Under the pieces are notes generated by a model. That model was not told the DNA's origin. It did no database searches and worked only from the letters and a program-made list of their open reading frames with translations. The translations under genes were made by a program, and so were the position numbers. Shown one piece after another: positions 16,984 to 26,241 of a stretch of 63,379 nucleotides of DNA. Source of the stretch: Trichormus sp. M33_DOE_039. GTDB taxonomy: Bacteria > Cyanobacteriota > Cyanobacteriia > Cyanobacteriales > Nostocaceae. The DNA lies in the NCBI GenBank assembly GCA_015296085.1, contig DVDT01000068.1, positions 1 through 63,379 of the forward strand, read 5' to 3'. Position 1 is the first letter of the stretch. Every line of letters starts with the position of its first letter.

Positions 16984-17209
16984 GCGGTCTGTGAAAGCTA
17001 TTGCAAGGTTTCATTGATAACATCTTCCAGCTTTCCAGAAAGTGAAATTGCAAAGAAATCCAGCGAATTCAAGATATAGATAATTATCATGAAAGACTAC
17101 GCTAAACTTCCGAGATTTTGGTTTATGAAGTGACAATTATACTCTTGATGCTTGCACAATAACAAACAATTGACTAAGCACATTGTATTTTTGTGATTAG
17201 CTATATCTA

Positions 17210-17225
17210 TCTATCATCTGATAGA
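17210..17225. promoter_or_regulatory. Palindrome TCTATC-N4-GATAGA, copy 1
   Basis: TCTATCATCTGATAGA is an inverted repeat whose half-sites TCTATC/GATAGA are separated by four bases; the two spacer bases nearest the centre are the only mismatch. It lies about 540 bp before the acyltransferase start and 227 bp before the BY-kinase start. It shares its half-sites with copy 2. It is a candidate operator for a dimeric regulator. Confidence 0.45.
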
Positions 17226-17307
17226 GGTTTTTATCTTGTTGATATATTTTTTGGTGTGTATTAATACAATTAACGACACTATACATATTAATTAAAGAAA
17301 GAATAAT

Positions 17308-17327
17308 AATCTATCTCCAGATAGATT
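17308..17327. promoter_or_regulatory. Palindrome TCTATC-N4-GATAGA, copy 2
   Basis: AATCTATCTCCAGATAGATT is a nine-base inverted repeat around a two-base centre. Its core matches copy 1 at every half-site base. The offset from copy 1 is exactly 100 bp, a little over nine helical turns. Confidence 0.5.
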
Positions 17328-17761
17328 TTATAAAACCTTCAGCCTGTTAACTTTTTCATACAGACTTAATACAGTAAGTAAGTATTTATCAAGTAAGAAT
17401 TAAATGCTAAACCGACTTTCTTGATTCCTCAAATTCTTACATATTTGAAACGCATACATTACACTAAGTCTAAACGAAAATAAGTCTTGTAACAGTTGCT
17501 CTTGGGGAAACCTTTTTCTTTGAGGAAAAACCATAATGGCTTGTTTTTATAGGTAATATATTTGCATTTTTTCGATACTGTAATTACTCCAAGCTTATTA
17601 GTAAACATGATGATTATTATCTATTGTTGCATTGCTGAATTAATAAGATTGCAGCCAAGATAAATGAGTAAAAAGCATGAAAAGTATTTAGAAAAGTGTA
17701 TAGATTTTCTGGAATCATCATTATTATCGTTAAATTTTGCGAAATAGTGGGCTGACAAATA

Positions 17762-18277
17762 ATGGCTGTAAATGATAATGTTAAGCTAGGAAAAAATGTT
17801 AAGATTTTCCATCCTCATCTTGTCAATCTTTACGGTTGTTTAATTGGAGATGAAACTAAGATTGGCAGCTTTGTTGAAATTCAAAAAAATGTCATAGTCG
17901 GAACTAGGTGTAAAGTTTCATCGCATAGTTTTATTTGTGAAGGTGTAATCCTTGAAGATGAAGTATTTGTTGGTCATGGCGTTATGTTTACCAATGACCT
18001 TTACCCACGTGCCACCAATGCAGACAGTAGCCTAAAAACTGAAGATGATTGGTCTGTAATTCAGACATTGGTAAAACGTCGTGCTTCTATTGGTAGCAAT
18101 GCAACTATCTTGGCAGGAGTCACAATTGGCATAAATGCCATAATTGGAGCTGGAGCAGTAGTAACTCATGATGTACCTGATTACACAACTGTGGTTGGAG
18201 TACCTGCTCGCGTCATAGGCCATGTTCCTAACACTGATGAATTGATCAATAGTGGCTTGTTAAGTTCAGTGAGCTAA
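17762..18277 (+). CDS. Left-handed beta-helix acyltransferase (WbpD/WlbB-like)
   Basis: The 171-residue protein shows hexapeptide repeats throughout ([63 protein letters not shown]) and ends in [10 protein letters not shown]. That is the trimeric left-handed beta-helix fold of the sugar O/N-acyltransferases. [15 protein letters not shown] resembles the region holding the catalytic His in 3-amino-sugar N-acetyltransferases. The next two genes are an oxidoreductase and a PLP aminotransferase, the classic partners. I therefore infer N-acetylation of a UDP- or dTDP-linked 3-amino sugar. It is the first gene of the plus-strand run. Confidence 0.85.
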   Translation: MAVNDNVKLGKNVKIFHPHLVNLYGCLIGDETKIGSFVEIQKNVIVGTRCKVSSHSFICEGVILEDEVFVGHGVMFTNDLYPRATNADSSLKTEDDWSVIQTLVKRRASIGSNATILAGVTIGINAIIGAGAVVTHDVPDYTTVVGVPARVIGHVPNTDELINSGLLSSVS

Positions 18278-18320
18278 TACCTCAGTTTTTCAAGATATTA
18301 AGTTATTTAATTTTGAGCCA

Positions 18321-19448
18321 ATGACAAATACTTATACTCACTTAAGGCAGTCTTTTGATATTAATACCTACCTAAATGAGGAAAACATCTGTATAGAACA
18401 GCAAAGCCAAACAATTAATCCCATCAGAATTGGTGTTATAGGCTATGGTTACTGGGGTCCTAACCTAGTACGTAGTTTTGCTGAGATACCAGGAGCAGAG
18501 GTCATAGCAGTTAGTGACTTTAAACTAGATAGATTAGCAAAGGTGCGATCGCGCTATCCATCTGTAAAGCTGACGACAAATAGCCAAGACCTATTTGCAG
18601 ACCCAAGAATTGACGCGATCGCGATCGCCACACCAGTTTCAACTCATTACGATTTGGCTTTAGCAGCTTTGCAAGTCGGGAAACACGTCTTAGTAGAAAA
18701 ACCTATGACTGTTTCCTCCCCGCAGGCAATGAGACTGATTGACGAAGCCCAAAAGCGTAATTTGGTGTTGATGGTAGATCACACCTTTGTCTATACAGGT
18801 GCTGTGCGGAAGATGCAGGAACTAGTAGCGACAAAGGCTATAGGCGATGTTTATTACTATGATTCTGTACGTGTCAACCTGGGGTTATTCCAACACGATG
18901 TGAATGTGATCTGGGATTTGGCAGTCCATGACCTCTCGATTATGGACTATGTGTTGCCATCCCAGCCTTACGCTGTCTCGGCCACAGGTATGAATCATCT
19001 ACCCGGTGAACCGGAAAACATAGCTTACTTAACATTATTTTTTGAGCATAACTTGATTGCACATATTCATGTCAACTGGCTAGCACCAGTAAAAGTGCGG
19101 CGAACACTGCTGGGTGGTAGTCAAAAGATGATCTGTTATGACGATTTGGAGCCAAGTGAAAAGATTAGGGTATACGACAAAGGAATTACTGTGAATGGTA
19201 GTCCTGAGAACGTGTATCAGATGCTAGTCGGTTATCGCACCGGTGATATGTGGGCCCCGAAGTTAGATATGACTGAAGCATTACAAACTGAGGCATTACA
19301 CTTTATTCATTGTATTCAGTCAGGCGATCGCCCAATCACTGACGGAGAAGCGGGGTTGAGGGTGGTCAGAATCCTCGAAGCTGCTACTCAATCTATTAAA
19401 CAGCAAGGTCGATTAGTTGAACTTGACTTAGCAGAGGTGGCAGCATGA
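18321..19448 (+). CDS. Gfo/Idh/MocA-family sugar oxidoreductase (WbpB/WlbA-like)
   Basis: The 375-residue protein has an N-terminal Rossmann fold (IRIGVIGYGYWGPNLVRSF), the EKP motif of the family (HVLVEKPMTVSS) and a C-terminal alpha/beta domain with a substrate His (VIWDLAVHDLSIMDYV). Such enzymes oxidise the 3-hydroxyl of a nucleotide sugar with NAD(P), making the keto substrate for the following aminotransferase. An N-terminal extension of about 30 residues precedes the Rossmann strand; the start at 18321 has GAG just upstream. It overlaps the next gene by four bases (ATGA), so the two are translationally coupled. Confidence 0.87.
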   Translation: MTNTYTHLRQSFDINTYLNEENICIEQQSQTINPIRIGVIGYGYWGPNLVRSFAEIPGAEVIAVSDFKLDRLAKVRSRYPSVKLTTNSQDLFADPRIDAIAIATPVSTHYDLALAALQVGKHVLVEKPMTVSSPQAMRLIDEAQKRNLVLMVDHTFVYTGAVRKMQELVATKAIGDVYYYDSVRVNLGLFQHDVNVIWDLAVHDLSIMDYVLPSQPYAVSATGMNHLPGEPENIAYLTLFFEHNLIAHIHVNWLAPVKVRRTLLGGSQKMICYDDLEPSEKIRVYDKGITVNGSPENVYQMLVGYRTGDMWAPKLDMTEALQTEALHFIHCIQSGDRPITDGEAGLRVVRILEAATQSIKQQGRLVELDLAEVAA

Positions 19449-20539
19449 TTCCATTTGTAGACCTGAAAGCTCAGTACAATAGCATCAAACGTGAAATTGA
19501 TACTGCTGTCTTTAAAGCTCTAGAAAGCACACAATTCGTTCTAGGAAGTGAGGTCGTTGCTTTAGAAGAAGAATTTTCTGACTATTGTGGTGCGAACTAT
19601 GGGATTGCGGTGAATACAGGTACAAGTGCGCTGCATCTAGCATTATTAGCTGCTGGTATTGGCCCTGGCGACGAAGTAATTACTACACCGTTCACCTTTA
19701 TCGCTACCGTAGCAGCAATCTCTTACACTGGTGCTACACCTGTTTTCGTCGATATTGACCCGATTGCCTACACCATAGATGTGACACAGATTGAGGCAGC
19801 CATCACCGCAAGAACTAAAGCAATTTTGCCAGTACATCTCTATGGCCAGCCAGCAGATATGGATCCGATTTTAGAGATTGCTCACCGTTACGGTTTGATT
19901 GTCATTGAAGATGCCGCACAAGCACACAGGGCTGAGTACAAAGGGCGACGAGTGGGTAGTATTGGTGATTTAGGTTGTTTCAGCTTTTATCCTGGTAAGA
20001 ACTTGGGAGCTTATGGTGAAGGTGGCATGGTCGTCACCAATAATTCTGAATATGCCCATAAGATTGAGATGCTGCGCGACTGGGGGCAAGAGCGCAAGTA
20101 TCACCATGCCCTCAAGGGTTATAACTACCGCATGGATGGTTTGCAAGGAGCAGTTTTACGCGTTAAGTTACGTCACTTAGATACCTGGACGGAGGCTCGG
20201 AGAGCGATCGCCGCCCAGTACGACCAACTACTCGTCAAAGCAGACGTGATCACTCCGACGGTAATGCCATACAGCCATCACGTCTACCATATTTATGCTG
20301 TGCGATCGCCTGAACGGGATTTACTACAACAGAGTTTACATAACCAAGAAGTGCAAACAGGAATTCACTACCCAATTCCTGTGCATTTGCAACCAGCTTA
20401 TGCAGATTTAGGATATAAGGCAGGTGATTTTCCTAACTCGGAACTAGCAGCTAAGGAAGTGCTTTCACTACCTATGTACGCTGAACTGACAACAGAATTA
20501 CAAACTCAGGTTGCAATGGCGGTAATTAGCTCAATATGA
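19445..20539 (+). CDS. DegT/DnrJ/EryC1 sugar aminotransferase (WbpE/WlbC-like)
   Basis: This 364-residue PLP enzyme carries NTGTSALHLALLAAGIGPGD, the Asp that contacts PLP nitrogen (VIEDAAQAHRA) and the Schiff-base lysine in CFSFYPGKNLGAYGEGG. It would transaminate the 3-keto sugar from the preceding oxidoreductase, using glutamate. The full length and the GAGGTGG ribosome binding site support the start. With the two upstream genes it forms a keto/amino/acetyl cassette for a 3-acetamido sugar. The nucleotide carrier cannot be told from the sequence. Confidence 0.9.
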   Translation: MIPFVDLKAQYNSIKREIDTAVFKALESTQFVLGSEVVALEEEFSDYCGANYGIAVNTGTSALHLALLAAGIGPGDEVITTPFTFIATVAAISYTGATPVFVDIDPIAYTIDVTQIEAAITARTKAILPVHLYGQPADMDPILEIAHRYGLIVIEDAAQAHRAEYKGRRVGSIGDLGCFSFYPGKNLGAYGEGGMVVTNNSEYAHKIEMLRDWGQERKYHHALKGYNYRMDGLQGAVLRVKLRHLDTWTEARRAIAAQYDQLLVKADVITPTVMPYSHHVYHIYAVRSPERDLLQQSLHNQEVQTGIHYPIPVHLQPAYADLGYKAGDFPNSELAAKEVLSLPMYAELTTELQTQVAMAVISSI

Positions 20540-20649
20540 CTGAAACTTTTGCTTGAGATTCCTCGAGCACACTGGCATTCTTCTAAAAGTCCATAGTCGG
20601 CAAACCGTCATACCACAAAATAGTTTTGCAAGAGTGCTAATAATTCTTT

Positions 20650-22044
20650 ATGTCTAATTTTTTGGAACAGTACCGTTATTTATGGCCGCATACTAGTTTA
20701 CAGAATGCTCCAAATTGGCAGGTGATAGAAGATAAAAGGATCTTTCTTCGCAATATGCCAGAAAGTTTGGAGGAAATAGCTCTCGATAGTCGATGGCCTG
20801 GATTTTTCCCTTCTCCAATTTGCTTTGTCACCACCGCTGATGGCACACAAGTTGGCTTGGAAAAAGTCGTAGGTCCATCAATCGTAAATAGATTCCCCTA
20901 TGTTTTGGCTCTTAGCTTCTGTATTCTACCCCTGTCTGAACGGCATCATATCCGACGTGCCTTCACCAATATGTTAGAGAACAGTGGCAGTGTGGCTTTA
21001 CAGTTTTTACCACCGGGGGAATATCTTGACAGAACAATGTCTGCCATTAACACTATCCCTGAAGAAAAGACTAACTCGCGCATTGCATATTCGGGATTAT
21101 CAACGCGGAAAGCTCTTACAAATGATGCGCCTGTCTTTGAAGCTGCCTACATGGTATATGAGGCAAGTTTAGTAAAACCCTCCAAGGACTTTGACGGCAA
21201 TCCCATTTACACGCAACCTTGGATTGATGTTGGCAGTCACAGAATCTATTTCTTGGAAATCAACACGATTCAATTGCGACAAGACATTGCCGAAGGACGC
21301 AGTCAAATCCTCTGGCGCAGTCTTCCGGTTTGGCAACCCCAGCATGAACTACAGGGTTTAGTGTCTGTTGATGGTGACGCGATCGAAGATAATGGTTACA
21401 AGAAAGGGTATACACCCCATTATGCCTTTCCATCACCAGGTACGATTGCCTTTGAAGCTGATCACGTGGAAAATGGTATGGCAGTCAAGTATCTTCCTAC
21501 TCTACCTGAAGACCAAGTAGAAGTTGATAATGATAAGGCACGCTGGCCTTGTTTCTTTCCCTCTTCAGCTGGGATGATTACTTCTTGGTCGCCGGATGGT
21601 CATCCTAACTTAATGCCCTGCGGCTCAACAACTATTGTCAGTCGCCATCCACTCATCATCACACCTTGTGTATCTTACGCCAAAATTAATGAGCGATACG
21701 CCCCTCGCGCCAGTTTGGATATGATCAGAAAAACGGGTAGATTCGGCTGCGGTGTGCCGTTTATCAATGAAGTTATTCTCAACGCCATGAAATATGCGGG
21801 TAACATTTCGTTGGCGAAAGACCCTCAAAAGGTGGCTCACGCAGGATTGCAAGTCGAGTCTGATGATTGGTCGCCTGTATTGCCTGCTTTACCAGTACAC
21901 TTTGATTGTCAGGTAGTAAAAGAAGTATCATTAGGCACGCATATTATGTTTATAGGGGAGGTGCAACGGATACGAGTTCGTGCAGATGTGACACCAGAAA
22001 ATCCTATAGAGTGGTGTCCGTGTCCGAATGTCGTGTCTTTGTAA
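20650..22044 (+). CDS. Tandem flavin-reductase-like (split-barrel) protein
   Basis: The 464-residue protein holds two copies of one domain. RWPGFFPSPICFVTTADGT (about residue 48) mirrors RWPCFFPSSAGMITSWSPDG (about 297). Each is followed by a parallel stretch (VVGPSIVNRFPYVLALSFC; STTIVSRHPLIITPCVSYA). The end GTHIMFIGEVQRIRV resembles the closing strands of flavin reductase/DIM6-NTAB split barrels, and a matching segment (VGSHRIYFLEINTIQL) ends the first half. I infer FMN binding; the reaction is unknown. It sits between the amino-sugar cassette and a Rossmann protein, 35 bp before the latter, which suggests a redox step on a sugar or lipid intermediate. No signal peptide. Confidence 0.6.
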   Translation: MSNFLEQYRYLWPHTSLQNAPNWQVIEDKRIFLRNMPESLEEIALDSRWPGFFPSPICFVTTADGTQVGLEKVVGPSIVNRFPYVLALSFCILPLSERHHIRRAFTNMLENSGSVALQFLPPGEYLDRTMSAINTIPEEKTNSRIAYSGLSTRKALTNDAPVFEAAYMVYEASLVKPSKDFDGNPIYTQPWIDVGSHRIYFLEINTIQLRQDIAEGRSQILWRSLPVWQPQHELQGLVSVDGDAIEDNGYKKGYTPHYAFPSPGTIAFEADHVENGMAVKYLPTLPEDQVEVDNDKARWPCFFPSSAGMITSWSPDGHPNLMPCGSTTIVSRHPLIITPCVSYAKINERYAPRASLDMIRKTGRFGCGVPFINEVILNAMKYAGNISLAKDPQKVAHAGLQVESDDWSPVLPALPVHFDCQVVKEVSLGTHIMFIGEVQRIRVRADVTPENPIEWCPCPNVVSL

Positions 22045-22079
22045 TGGATTGAAAACGTCAAGAGATACAGGTTTTTTAA

Positions 22080-23123
22080 ATGAGCAATTATTCTCCTGGT
22101 TTTAATCCCCGGCGTTTAGTCACCTTGATGATGGATGCAATTCAGCGGTGTGAACTGCATCTAGATGGGATAAATATACTAACTGAAGCCGCTACGGGAA
22201 TATATGCAGTTACATCGGTTCTCTCTGCAATGGCAGGTGCAAGAAAGGTATTTGCCTTCTGCCGCAATAGTTCTTATGGAACAGTGGAAGAAGCGATTGC
22301 CCAGACAAAGCACCTAGCTGAACTAGCGGGGGTGAGTCAAAACATCGAGTTTATTACCGAAAAATCAGAGGATATCGTTGCCCAAGCTGACATTATTACA
22401 AACACCGGGCATCTACGCCCTATTGATGCCAAGATGATTTCGTGGATGAAGCCAACAGCCGTCATCCCATTAATGTACGAAGCTTGGGAACTTAGACCCG
22501 GCGATATCAATATTGGGGCTTGTCGTCAACGAGGTATTAAAGTAGCAGGAATTAATGAGCGTCATCCGGACGTTGATGTTTTTTCATTCCTAGGGGTAAT
22601 GGCAATTAAGCTATTACTAAATGCTGGCATTGCTGTTTATAAAAGCAATATTTTATTATTGTGTGATAATCACTTCGCTGAATTTATCGAAAATGCTCTA
22701 GTTAGGGCTGGTGCCAGTGTTGACACCTCCAAGGATATATCAGTAGCAAACAAAAGCAGAAAATATGATGTAATTTTAGTGGCGATGCAACCTAAGTCTG
22801 AACCAGTGTTATCCTCGGTAGATGCTGCTTTGATTGCACATCACTGGTCTGGAGTGGTAGTTACTCAACTCTGGGGCGATATTGATCGTATCGCTTTTCT
22901 TTCTAATGACATATCAGTTTTTCCACTAGAGGAACCAAAAAAGGGACACATGGCCATGATGGCATGGACAGTAAGTCCAGAACCGATTATAAGGTTACAG
23001 ACAGGAGGATTAAAAGTTGGGGAATTGCTCTGGCATTCTTGTAAAAATAGCACATCAATTCAAGATGATCTCTCTCAAGAATTAGTAAATTCTCAATTTA
23101 TTGACCAAATCATTTCTTGCTAG
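22080..23123 (+). CDS. Rossmann-fold NAD-binding protein, uncharacterised
   Basis: I do not recognise a named family. The 347-residue product has a Rossmann-like segment (ILTEAATGIYAVTSVLSAMAG then ARKVFAFCRN). It also has an acidic NAD-ribose region and a stretch like those of 2-hydroxyacid dehydrogenases or adenosylhomocysteinase (ADIITNTGHLRPIDAKMI, GIKVAGINERHPDVD). A second nucleotide-fold lobe follows from about residue 185 (NILLLCDNHFAEFIENALV). It begins 35 bp after the tandem flavin-reductase-like gene, so the two are probably co-expressed. Function as an NAD(P)-linked dehydrogenase in monosaccharide modification is inference. Confidence 0.55.
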   Translation: MSNYSPGFNPRRLVTLMMDAIQRCELHLDGINILTEAATGIYAVTSVLSAMAGARKVFAFCRNSSYGTVEEAIAQTKHLAELAGVSQNIEFITEKSEDIVAQADIITNTGHLRPIDAKMISWMKPTAVIPLMYEAWELRPGDINIGACRQRGIKVAGINERHPDVDVFSFLGVMAIKLLLNAGIAVYKSNILLLCDNHFAEFIENALVRAGASVDTSKDISVANKSRKYDVILVAMQPKSEPVLSSVDAALIAHHWSGVVVTQLWGDIDRIAFLSNDISVFPLEEPKKGHMAMMAWTVSPEPIIRLQTGGLKVGELLWHSCKNSTSIQDDLSQELVNSQFIDQIISC

Positions 23124-23238
23124 AAAACTAATGACTTCGATTCAGAAATATCGCCTGAAGCAATTATCTCTGAACGTACCTATATGGCTCCCAAAATGTT
23201 CGTAATCGAATGCTCGTATTACCTCACGGAAAAACTTC

Positions 23239-24258
23239 ATGTCTGAAATTTCATTAGAGATATTAAATTCAAATCAGATATGTTACGACGAAATTGATAA
23301 TCTATTTGGTTCCGCATCAAATGAAACCTTATTTCATCATCCGAAGTTCCTCTCCTATCATGCTAATGAAAAATTCCCTCATGCCAACTGGAGACACTAT
23401 TTATTTCGGGAAGGTTCTCGCCTTATTGGGTATCTTCCCGGCGCACTTGTCAAAGAAGATTCCGGTTGTATTTACAAAAGCCCATTTGCTTCATCATTTG
23501 GCGGACTCGTTCATGGGAACTTAAGTTTTTCTCAAATTGATATATGTCTTGAGATGTGGTGGAATGACCTTCATCAGCAGAATATCCAACGGGCTGAAGT
23601 AGTTCTCGCTCCGCTTCCCTATAGTTCCCCCAATTTTTGCGAAGGGGTTGAGTTTAAGCTTAACCAACTTGGTTTTAAGCTAGAGGAACCTGAGCTTTGT
23701 TTAACAGTACCGATGACCGAACACCCGGAGTTTCCAAGACAGCTATTTCGAGATAAGGCCTGGCGGTACTTAAAACAGGCAAGACGACAGAATTTAATTA
23801 CTATAATCTACACTCAAGAAATTAATGATATCAAACGCTTTTATCCCGTTCTAATTGAAAATAAGAAAAAACATGGAGTTCTTCCGACCCATTCTCTCGA
23901 AGAACTTATGTATTTACATGAGCTTTTCCCACACGCGCTTCATCTTTTTTTAGCAACCATAGACGAAAATGTGATGGCAGGTATTCTGGCATTTAAATCT
24001 AGCCAAAGGGTTCTGACTTCTTTTTACCCAGCTATTAATGAGGAAGGGCGTAAAATACAGGGTGGCTATTTAATGAATCTCCTTTTTGCCGAACTTTACT
24101 GCTGGTCTTTAAGTCAATCCATTGCTTGGGTGGATTTAGGGTCATCCTCTTTTGGACTTGAAGCTCATAAAACCCTGATTAATTTTAAGGAAACTTGCGG
24201 CGGAAGAAAATTTTTGCGTAGACGCTATGTCTGGCACCGCAACAATTTTCAAAACTAG
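23239..24258 (+). CDS. FemAB/GNAT-like acyl or aminoacyl transferase
   Basis: The 339-residue protein has the double-GNAT layout of FemAB/BcsL-like proteins. An N-terminal half has LFHHPKFLSYH and HYLFREGSRLIGYLPGALV. A C-terminal GNAT half has HLFLATIDENVMAGILAFK, IQGGYLMNLLFAELYCWS and WVDLGSSSFGLEAHKTLINFKE. Relatives transfer amino acids from tRNA or acyl groups to sugars and cell-wall precursors. In this locus it probably decorates an amino sugar, perhaps the one made by the aminotransferase at 26234. No membrane segment is seen. Substrates are unknown. Confidence 0.7.
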   Translation: MSEISLEILNSNQICYDEIDNLFGSASNETLFHHPKFLSYHANEKFPHANWRHYLFREGSRLIGYLPGALVKEDSGCIYKSPFASSFGGLVHGNLSFSQIDICLEMWWNDLHQQNIQRAEVVLAPLPYSSPNFCEGVEFKLNQLGFKLEEPELCLTVPMTEHPEFPRQLFRDKAWRYLKQARRQNLITIIYTQEINDIKRFYPVLIENKKKHGVLPTHSLEELMYLHELFPHALHLFLATIDENVMAGILAFKSSQRVLTSFYPAINEEGRKIQGGYLMNLLFAELYCWSLSQSIAWVDLGSSSFGLEAHKTLINFKETCGGRKFLRRRYVWHRNNFQN

Positions 24259-24441
24259 GGTACCAAATTAGGGATTAAGGGGACGAAGCCTTCTTTCGAT
24301 GATTTTTAGCCTGCAACAATTGATCATACATTTTGAAAATCAAAACCTCTGAAAACAGGAAATTCCTTTCTTACTACTTTTAATGCCGAGTTAATAAAGC
24401 CAAATCATGTATCGGCTAACCTAATTTTGGAGTGAATAAAA

Positions 24442-25203
24442 ATGATCGAATCAACGAAACAGGAAAATTTTACAACAGAACTAGAGCAAATAAAAGCTGA
24501 GTATCTTAACCCAAACCCAGGAAGAAAAGTTGACCAGAAAATAATAAATCTAGTTTCAGAATTTGTCATACCAAGGTTGAGCGGCGATCGCATTTTGGAG
24601 TTAGGTGTTGGGGATCAAATTTGGACTCCAAAGTTATTGGAAAAATTTGCATCTGTTACAAGTATAGATGCTTCACCAGGATTGTTAGTTTCCATGCAGG
24701 AAAAACTAGCGGATCATCCTAATGGTAAACAATGGTCATCAGTTTGTTCTTTTTTTGAAGACTACCAGCCAGATGAACTGTTTGACACAGTCTTGGCGAC
24801 TTTTGTCCTTGATCTTGTAGATAATCCTTCGCTCATTCTCCGTCTGGCTTACCAGAATTGGCTAAAACCAGGGGGTAAATTAGTAGTTGTAGTGCCTCAC
24901 GCACTCAGTTTACACCGTCGTTTGTCCGTCAAGCTCGGCTTGGCTTCCTATCCAGGAGAATTTGAACCGGGCCGACAGCTAAGGCATAAACATGACTTTA
25001 CATGTTATGAGATGGCAAAACTAATCACAGAGGTTGGGTTTGAGATCATTGAGCAAAAGGGAATGTTCACTAAGGCGTTACCTAATAGTGGGCTTGTTTC
25101 CTGTAGTGATGAACAACTACGGGGTTTGTTTGAGCTAGGTCTAGATCTTCCCATTGAATACTCAGCAACCATTTACTTTTTGGCTGAGAAAAAACTTGAT
25201 TGA
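24442..25203 (+). CDS. SAM-dependent methyltransferase, class I
   Basis: The 253-residue protein has motif I ILELGVGDQIWTPKLLEKF, a motif II acidic loop (VTSIDASPGLL), the post-motif LVDNPSLILRLAYQNW and WLKPGGKLVVVVPHA. That is the seven-strand Rossmann methyltransferase fold. A GGAG site precedes ATG 24442. Its place between a FemAB-like protein and a nucleotide-sugar epimerase suggests methylation of a sugar hydroxyl or amino group. It could also modify the acyl substituent. No signal peptide. Confidence 0.85.
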   Translation: MIESTKQENFTTELEQIKAEYLNPNPGRKVDQKIINLVSEFVIPRLSGDRILELGVGDQIWTPKLLEKFASVTSIDASPGLLVSMQEKLADHPNGKQWSSVCSFFEDYQPDELFDTVLATFVLDLVDNPSLILRLAYQNWLKPGGKLVVVVPHALSLHRRLSVKLGLASYPGEFEPGRQLRHKHDFTCYEMAKLITEVGFEIIEQKGMFTKALPNSGLVSCSDEQLRGLFELGLDLPIEYSATIYFLAEKKLD

Positions 25204-25263
25204 CTTTTCTAGCTTTCGGTCATTCATTAATTTCATAATCCTTAAACTTCTACAAATCGAAAA

Positions 25264-26241
25264 ATGCAGATACTCAATAGAGTTTTGATTACGGGCGGTG
25301 CAGGTCTAGTTGGCTCCCATATCGCCGATTTGCTAGTCCGGGAAGGAGTAGCTGAAATCATTATTTTGGATAACTTCACACGCGGACGGCTGGAAAACCT
25401 TGCCTGGGCAAAAGAGCATGGAGCCTTAGTCATTGTTGAGGGTGACATCCGGGATCGAAAACTCCTAGCGGAAGTCATGCAGGATGTGGATGTAGTTTTT
25501 CACCAAGCGGCTATTCGCATCACTCAATGTGCTGAAGAACCCCGTTTGGCCTTAGAAGTCCTCGCAGATGGAACTTTCAATGTCTTAGAAGCCGCAGTAA
25601 ATGCTAAGGTAAAAAAAGTAGTCGCAGCCTCTTCAGCCTCAATATATGGCATGGCAGAGGATTTCCCAACAACTGAATCTCATCATCCCTACAATAACCG
25701 CACCCTCTACGGTGCAGCCAAAGCCTTTAATGAGGGTTTATTCCGCAGTTTTTATGAAATGTATGGGCTGGATTATGTCGCATTACGCTACTTTAATGTC
25801 TACGGTCCTAGGATGGATATTTATGGCCTTTACACTGAAGTCTTAATTCGCTGGATGGAGCGGATTGTTGCAGGTCAGCCACCACTGATTTTTGGTAATG
25901 GTGAGCAAACAATGGATTTTGTGTGTATCGAAGATATTGCTAGAGCCAACATCTTGGCAGCCAAAGTTGATGTCACAGATGAGGTTTTCAATATTGCTAG
26001 TGGTGTGGAAACCAGTTTAAATGACCTAGCTGATAATTTGCTAAATGTGATGGGATCTAATCTGAAGCCCGAATATAGACCAGAACGTAAAGTTAACTCC
26101 GTGCAGCGCCGACTAGCAGATGTGAGCAAAGCCAAGCAGTTACTCGGCTTTGAAGCACAGATATCTCTACAAGAAGGCTTGTCTCGGCTGTTTACATGGT
26201 GGCGCGAACAAAAGCTGACCAAGGAAACGAGTCATGTCTGA
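25264..26241 (+). CDS. NAD-dependent nucleotide-sugar epimerase/dehydratase
   Basis: This extended short-chain dehydrogenase of 325 residues starts with VLITGGAGLVGSHIADLLV (GxxGxxG). It has the catalytic Tyr-x-x-x-Lys in LYGAAKAFNEG and the Ser in VVAASSASIYG. RYFNVYGPRMD is typical of UDP-glucose/GlcNAc 4-epimerases and related enzymes. It overlaps the next aminotransferase gene by eight bases, so it may supply that enzyme's keto sugar or epimer. 4-epimerase is the most likely activity, but 4,6-dehydratase or 5-epimerase cannot be excluded. Confidence 0.87.
   Translation: MQILNRVLITGGAGLVGSHIADLLVREGVAEIIILDNFTRGRLENLAWAKEHGALVIVEGDIRDRKLLAEVMQDVDVVFHQAAIRITQCAEEPRLALEVLADGTFNVLEAAVNAKVKKVVAASSASIYGMAEDFPTTESHHPYNNRTLYGAAKAFNEGLFRSFYEMYGLDYVALRYFNVYGPRMDIYGLYTEVLIRWMERIVAGQPPLIFGNGEQTMDFVCIEDIARANILAAKVDVTDEVFNIASGVETSLNDLADNLLNVMGSNLKPEYRPERKVNSVQRRLADVSKAKQLLGFEAQISLQEGLSRLFTWWREQKLTKETSHV

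Larger units (their letters stand above)
16984..17761. other. 778-bp divergent regulatory region of the EPS locus
   Basis: This AT-rich, gene-free region lies between the BY-kinase (leftward) and the acyltransferase operon (rightward), so both promoters should be here. It contains two near-identical palindromes, listed separately, whose starts are exactly 100 bp apart. I see no open frame of interest. The length suggests long untranslated leaders or several regulator sites. Confidence 0.5.
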
